A stretch of 64,000 nt of DNA from Adineta steineri (lineage: Eukaryota > Rotifera > Eurotatoria > Adinetida > Adinetidae), in NCBI GenBank assembly GCA_905250115.1, contig CAJNOI010000091.1:62001-126000 (forward strand), in the 5' to 3' direction. Position 1 is the stretch's first letter; every line of letters starts with the position of its first letter. The notes below the pieces were generated by a model. It was not told the DNA's origin, searched no databases, and worked only from the letters and a program-made list of their open reading frames with translations. Below, piece after piece: positions 61,281 to 64,000 of the stretch. The position numbers and the translations under genes are program-made.

Positions 61281-63894
61281 ATGAATTTAACGATGCAACA
61301 ACCCATAACCTATCCATTTTATATGAGTTCACCTCGTATTCCCTTTTCTGTACCTTGGTCAACAAATCCTTATCATTACTCCCCTGTTACTCAACAACAT
61401 TATCCTGCAACATATCAAACTTCACCATCATTACCACACGTACCTTATCCAGCACCATTTATTCTTCCACATCAACCACGACAAGCTCAACCTTCAAGAA
61501 CTTTACATCCATCTTCATCTTATACAAATACACGTTATAATCATTTAAAACAAGCTACCAGTCATTTTACTCGACAACGTTTTACAGATACATCAATACA
61601 ATCCCAACGTTATGCTATTCCCAATCATCAATATCGTCCATCAAAAACAAAATCTTATACTGATTTACATCAATTCTTTCAACAAAATTCATCACATTTA
61701 TTGAAAGCTCATTCATGGCATGCAATTAATCATTTGCAACAACAACAACAACAACAACCAAATTTAAATATGAGTTATGCAAATGAAATGCCATTCAATC
61801 CTCCACCACCACCTCCTGTTCGCCATCATCATCAGCAACAACCACAGCAATATGCACCAAAACAAAAGAAAAAATCCCATCGAAAACAATCATCCTCATC
61901 ACCAAAACAAGTACCTGATCATGGAATAGTTCGTATAACAACATTAGATGAAATGCCAATTATGAATAATCCAATATATCAAGAAAGTCAATTAGATCCG
62001 AATAAAAATTTAAAAATAAATGATATAAATCATAAAAATTATGATAAAGAATTATCTTCATCAAGTTCTAATAGTAGTAGTCATTCATCATTACAAAAAC
62101 GTTTAAATGGTTCATTACGAAATGATCCATTACTTACAGCTGCTATGGAAGATTTTCGACAACTTCGTCAAACATCAAGTCGACAAACATCAATAACGTA
62201 TTTACCAAAAAAACAAAATTTGTTTTTTATTTTATTTTAATTTCTATTTTTTAGTTCACATCGACGAGATTTAAGTCGTGATAGTCTTTGTTCAAGTTCA
62301 ACACATCGTTCAATATCATCGAGATCTCGTAGTTATAGTCAATCAAGTTTTACATCACTTGAACGTTTAGAAATTCGACGTTTAATAAAAACATTTAAAA
62401 CAAAAGATATTAAAAATTTAAATAATTCTTTTCAAGTATCATCAATTATTTCATCAACAACAGAAAAATTAATAACTAAACAACAACAACAACTTCAATC
62501 ATCATCATCAATGTCATTGGCAAAACCAAAACGATCTTCAGTTACAGAAGAATTAGATCGACAATTTCGTAAAATACGTTCAAATAATCCCGATGAAGAT
62601 TTAATTTATGTTAAACCTTCATTAATTCATAAAGACAAACCATTTGATGAACTTTTATATCAAACCAAAAGTCATACAATTGATGTAAGTTATTCATTTA
62701 ATTCAAAAAAATGAAATAGACAATGTGTTAATTAACTATTGCATAATCAGAGACATGTCCGCTATTTTTTATCAAAATAATTTGATTAAATTAGTAATCG
62801 TAACTCATTTAGCTTTGATACTACCGCTATGTGTTAAATTATATAGAAAAAAAAGCTATTACTATCCATGTAATCTCTGGATAAGATTCACATGGTCAGG
62901 ATGAGGGGGCTCCAAGTCAGTGTTTTATCCAGGGGGGGGGGGGGGGGGCACGGGGATTTTTGCCCTCTCGGAGGGTACCTCTGCCTCCCCCCCCGGAATT
63001 CAGTAAAATTACACTTTTTGCGCCTGAAACTCTACGTTTGCGCCCCCCACCAAAAGAGAGATTTTTGCCCTCTCGGCAATTAATTTCGCATCCTCGGACG
63101 AAAAAAGCTGAATAAAACAGTGCTCCAAGTTTTTCGATAAACTGTAACTGTGTACTTTTTTTTCTTGAACATCACCAATCGACTCAGCACAGTTCACAGT
63201 GTCTACCGATTCACATTTAGGAAATTTTGTTAAAGAACCACTCAAAATATTTTTTATTATTTTTTTTTAGTCATCAAAATTTCAAAAACTCGATGAAAAA
63301 ACATATGAAAATCCTATATTAAGCATATCTGTTCCGCAAAGTAGTCCAATACTTTCATCTAAATCAAAAATGAATGAAATAAAACCTGAATATGCTATTC
63401 CAATAAAACATATTTCGGAAGTAAATCTTCGTTCAAATAAAAAAGATGAACAAGTACGTAGTTTTAGTTTTTGTAAACCAATGAATGATATTATTAATGA
63501 AACTGATCAAACACGTCCCGTATCAATGTTAAATTGGTTACAATATGGTTTAACAAATCCACTTCCAACAACATTTCAACCGCATAAAAATCATAAGAAT
63601 CAATATGATAATTCATTAGTTAAAGAAAATATTTATGCATCTGATATTGATGTACATATACCATTATCAAATGATAAAGATTATCTTAATAATCAAGCAT
63701 TATTAAAAGATTATCTAAAAGAATGTAAAAATTCTTCATCAACACAAAATAATTCAATATTAAATGATTTTTCACGTTTATTTACACGTTTTGGTAATAA
63801 TAAACATGAACATAAAAGTAAATTAAAAACAAAATTACATAAAAATAATAATATCAATAATAATAATAATAATGTACGTTGTTCAATTATGTAG
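61281..63894 (+). CDS. Large disordered protein with C-terminal CaaX-like motif
   Basis: Three exons, 61281-62197, 62255-62684 and 63271-63894, join in frame to 656 aa. The N-terminal third is Pro/Tyr/Gln/His-rich with poly-Gln and poly-Pro tracts. The middle is Ser/Arg-rich, with RRDLSRDS and SISSRSRSYSQS and a helix with ERLEIRRLIKTFKTKDIKN. The C-terminal exon is acidic/Asn-rich, ending in an Asn run and VRCSIM. Cys-Ser-Ile-Met fits a CaaX prenylation box (X = Met favours farnesyl), so membrane anchoring is possible. No family recognised. The second intron carries nested mobile elements. Confidence 0.8.
62918..63122. mobile_element. hAT-type MITE nested in a fold-back repeat remnant
   Basis: A 205-bp element with ends CAGTGTTTTATCCAGG and GCTGAATAAAACAGTG, nearly inverse of each other, and perfect 8-bp flanks CTCCAAGT at 62910-62917 and 63123-63130. 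A run of about 19 G follows the left TIR. It shares its TIR with the 16875 element. Confidence 0.85.
63123..63215. mobile_element. Fold-back family fragment
   Basis: AAGTTTTTCGATAAACTGTA and TTTCTTGAACATCACCAATC (63128-63180) match 4706-4755 of the GGNBP2 intron element closely. The outer end is interrupted by the hAT MITE at 62918-63122. Confidence 0.65.
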
Positions 63895-64000
63895 AGAATG
63901 ACTTTTGCTTATCTTATTTATTATATATGTGTAGATTTTTAGTATTTAAATATTCACAATTTTTGTTTCGTTTTCATTTTTTTTTTGTTTGTTGCTTTTT

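Overview
The window looks like nuclear DNA of a bdelloid rotifer or a close relative. The evidence is an AT-rich base composition, many introns of only 45-90 bp, typically metazoan genes (goosecoid, GGNBP2, BRX1, Rab6, ETF-beta, RNase H1, cathepsin B), and families that are unusually common in rotifers: an ADP-ribosyltransferase fused to kinesin-light-chain-type TPRs, B-box/SPRY-like proteins and rotifer-style GPCRs. The assignment is an inference from content; no marker gene was compared with a database.

Layout. 1-2200: the 3' part of a Q/T-rich gene and an isolated terminal exon. 2224-3355 (-): RNase H1. 3597-7168 (+): a 15-exon GGNBP2 orthologue with a long fold-back repeat in one intron. 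7.2-9.9 kb: noncoding, with a 118-bp hAT-type MITE. 9931-12604 (+): goosecoid, its homeobox cut by three introns. 13.4-14.7 kb (-): an unrecognised secreted protein. 15.2-16.3 kb (+): a B-box/SPRY-like protein. 16.8-18.2 kb: a decayed 28S rRNA 3' fragment split by a 1.08-kb hAT-type MITE. 18.7-20.1 kb (-): a class A GPCR. 23.8-26.3 kb (-): eighteen tandem 141-bp units, each one 28-residue LRR exon plus its intron. 28.4-29.2 kb (+): a GPCR pseudogene. 30.6-30.9 kb (-): a small Cys-rich secreted peptide. 31.4-31.8 kb: a tandem repeat. 34.1-37.2 kb (+): the intronless ART-TPR protein.

The right half is denser. 38.3-39.6 kb (-): cathepsin B. 40.2-46.1 kb (+): LIM protein, BRX1, ETF-beta and Rab6. 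The last three are closely spaced and have 3' splice-acceptor signals just before their start codons, which fits spliced-leader trans-splicing. 46.5-47.0 kb (+): a small secreted protein. 47.1-48.6 kb (-): a second class A GPCR. 48.6-54.2 kb has no gene I can see. 54.2-60.2 kb: two head-to-head GH18 chitinase-family genes. 61.3-63.9 kb (+): a disordered protein ending in a CaaX-like motif, with nested MITEs in its second intron.

Themes. At least four hAT-like MITEs with 8-bp target duplications and one fold-back repeat family sit between genes, in introns and in an rDNA relic. Two gene families show modular internal duplication (LRR exons, TPR repeats). Two enzyme families show altered active sites (the ART, and one of the paired chitinases). 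I found no complete transposase, virus or CRISPR.
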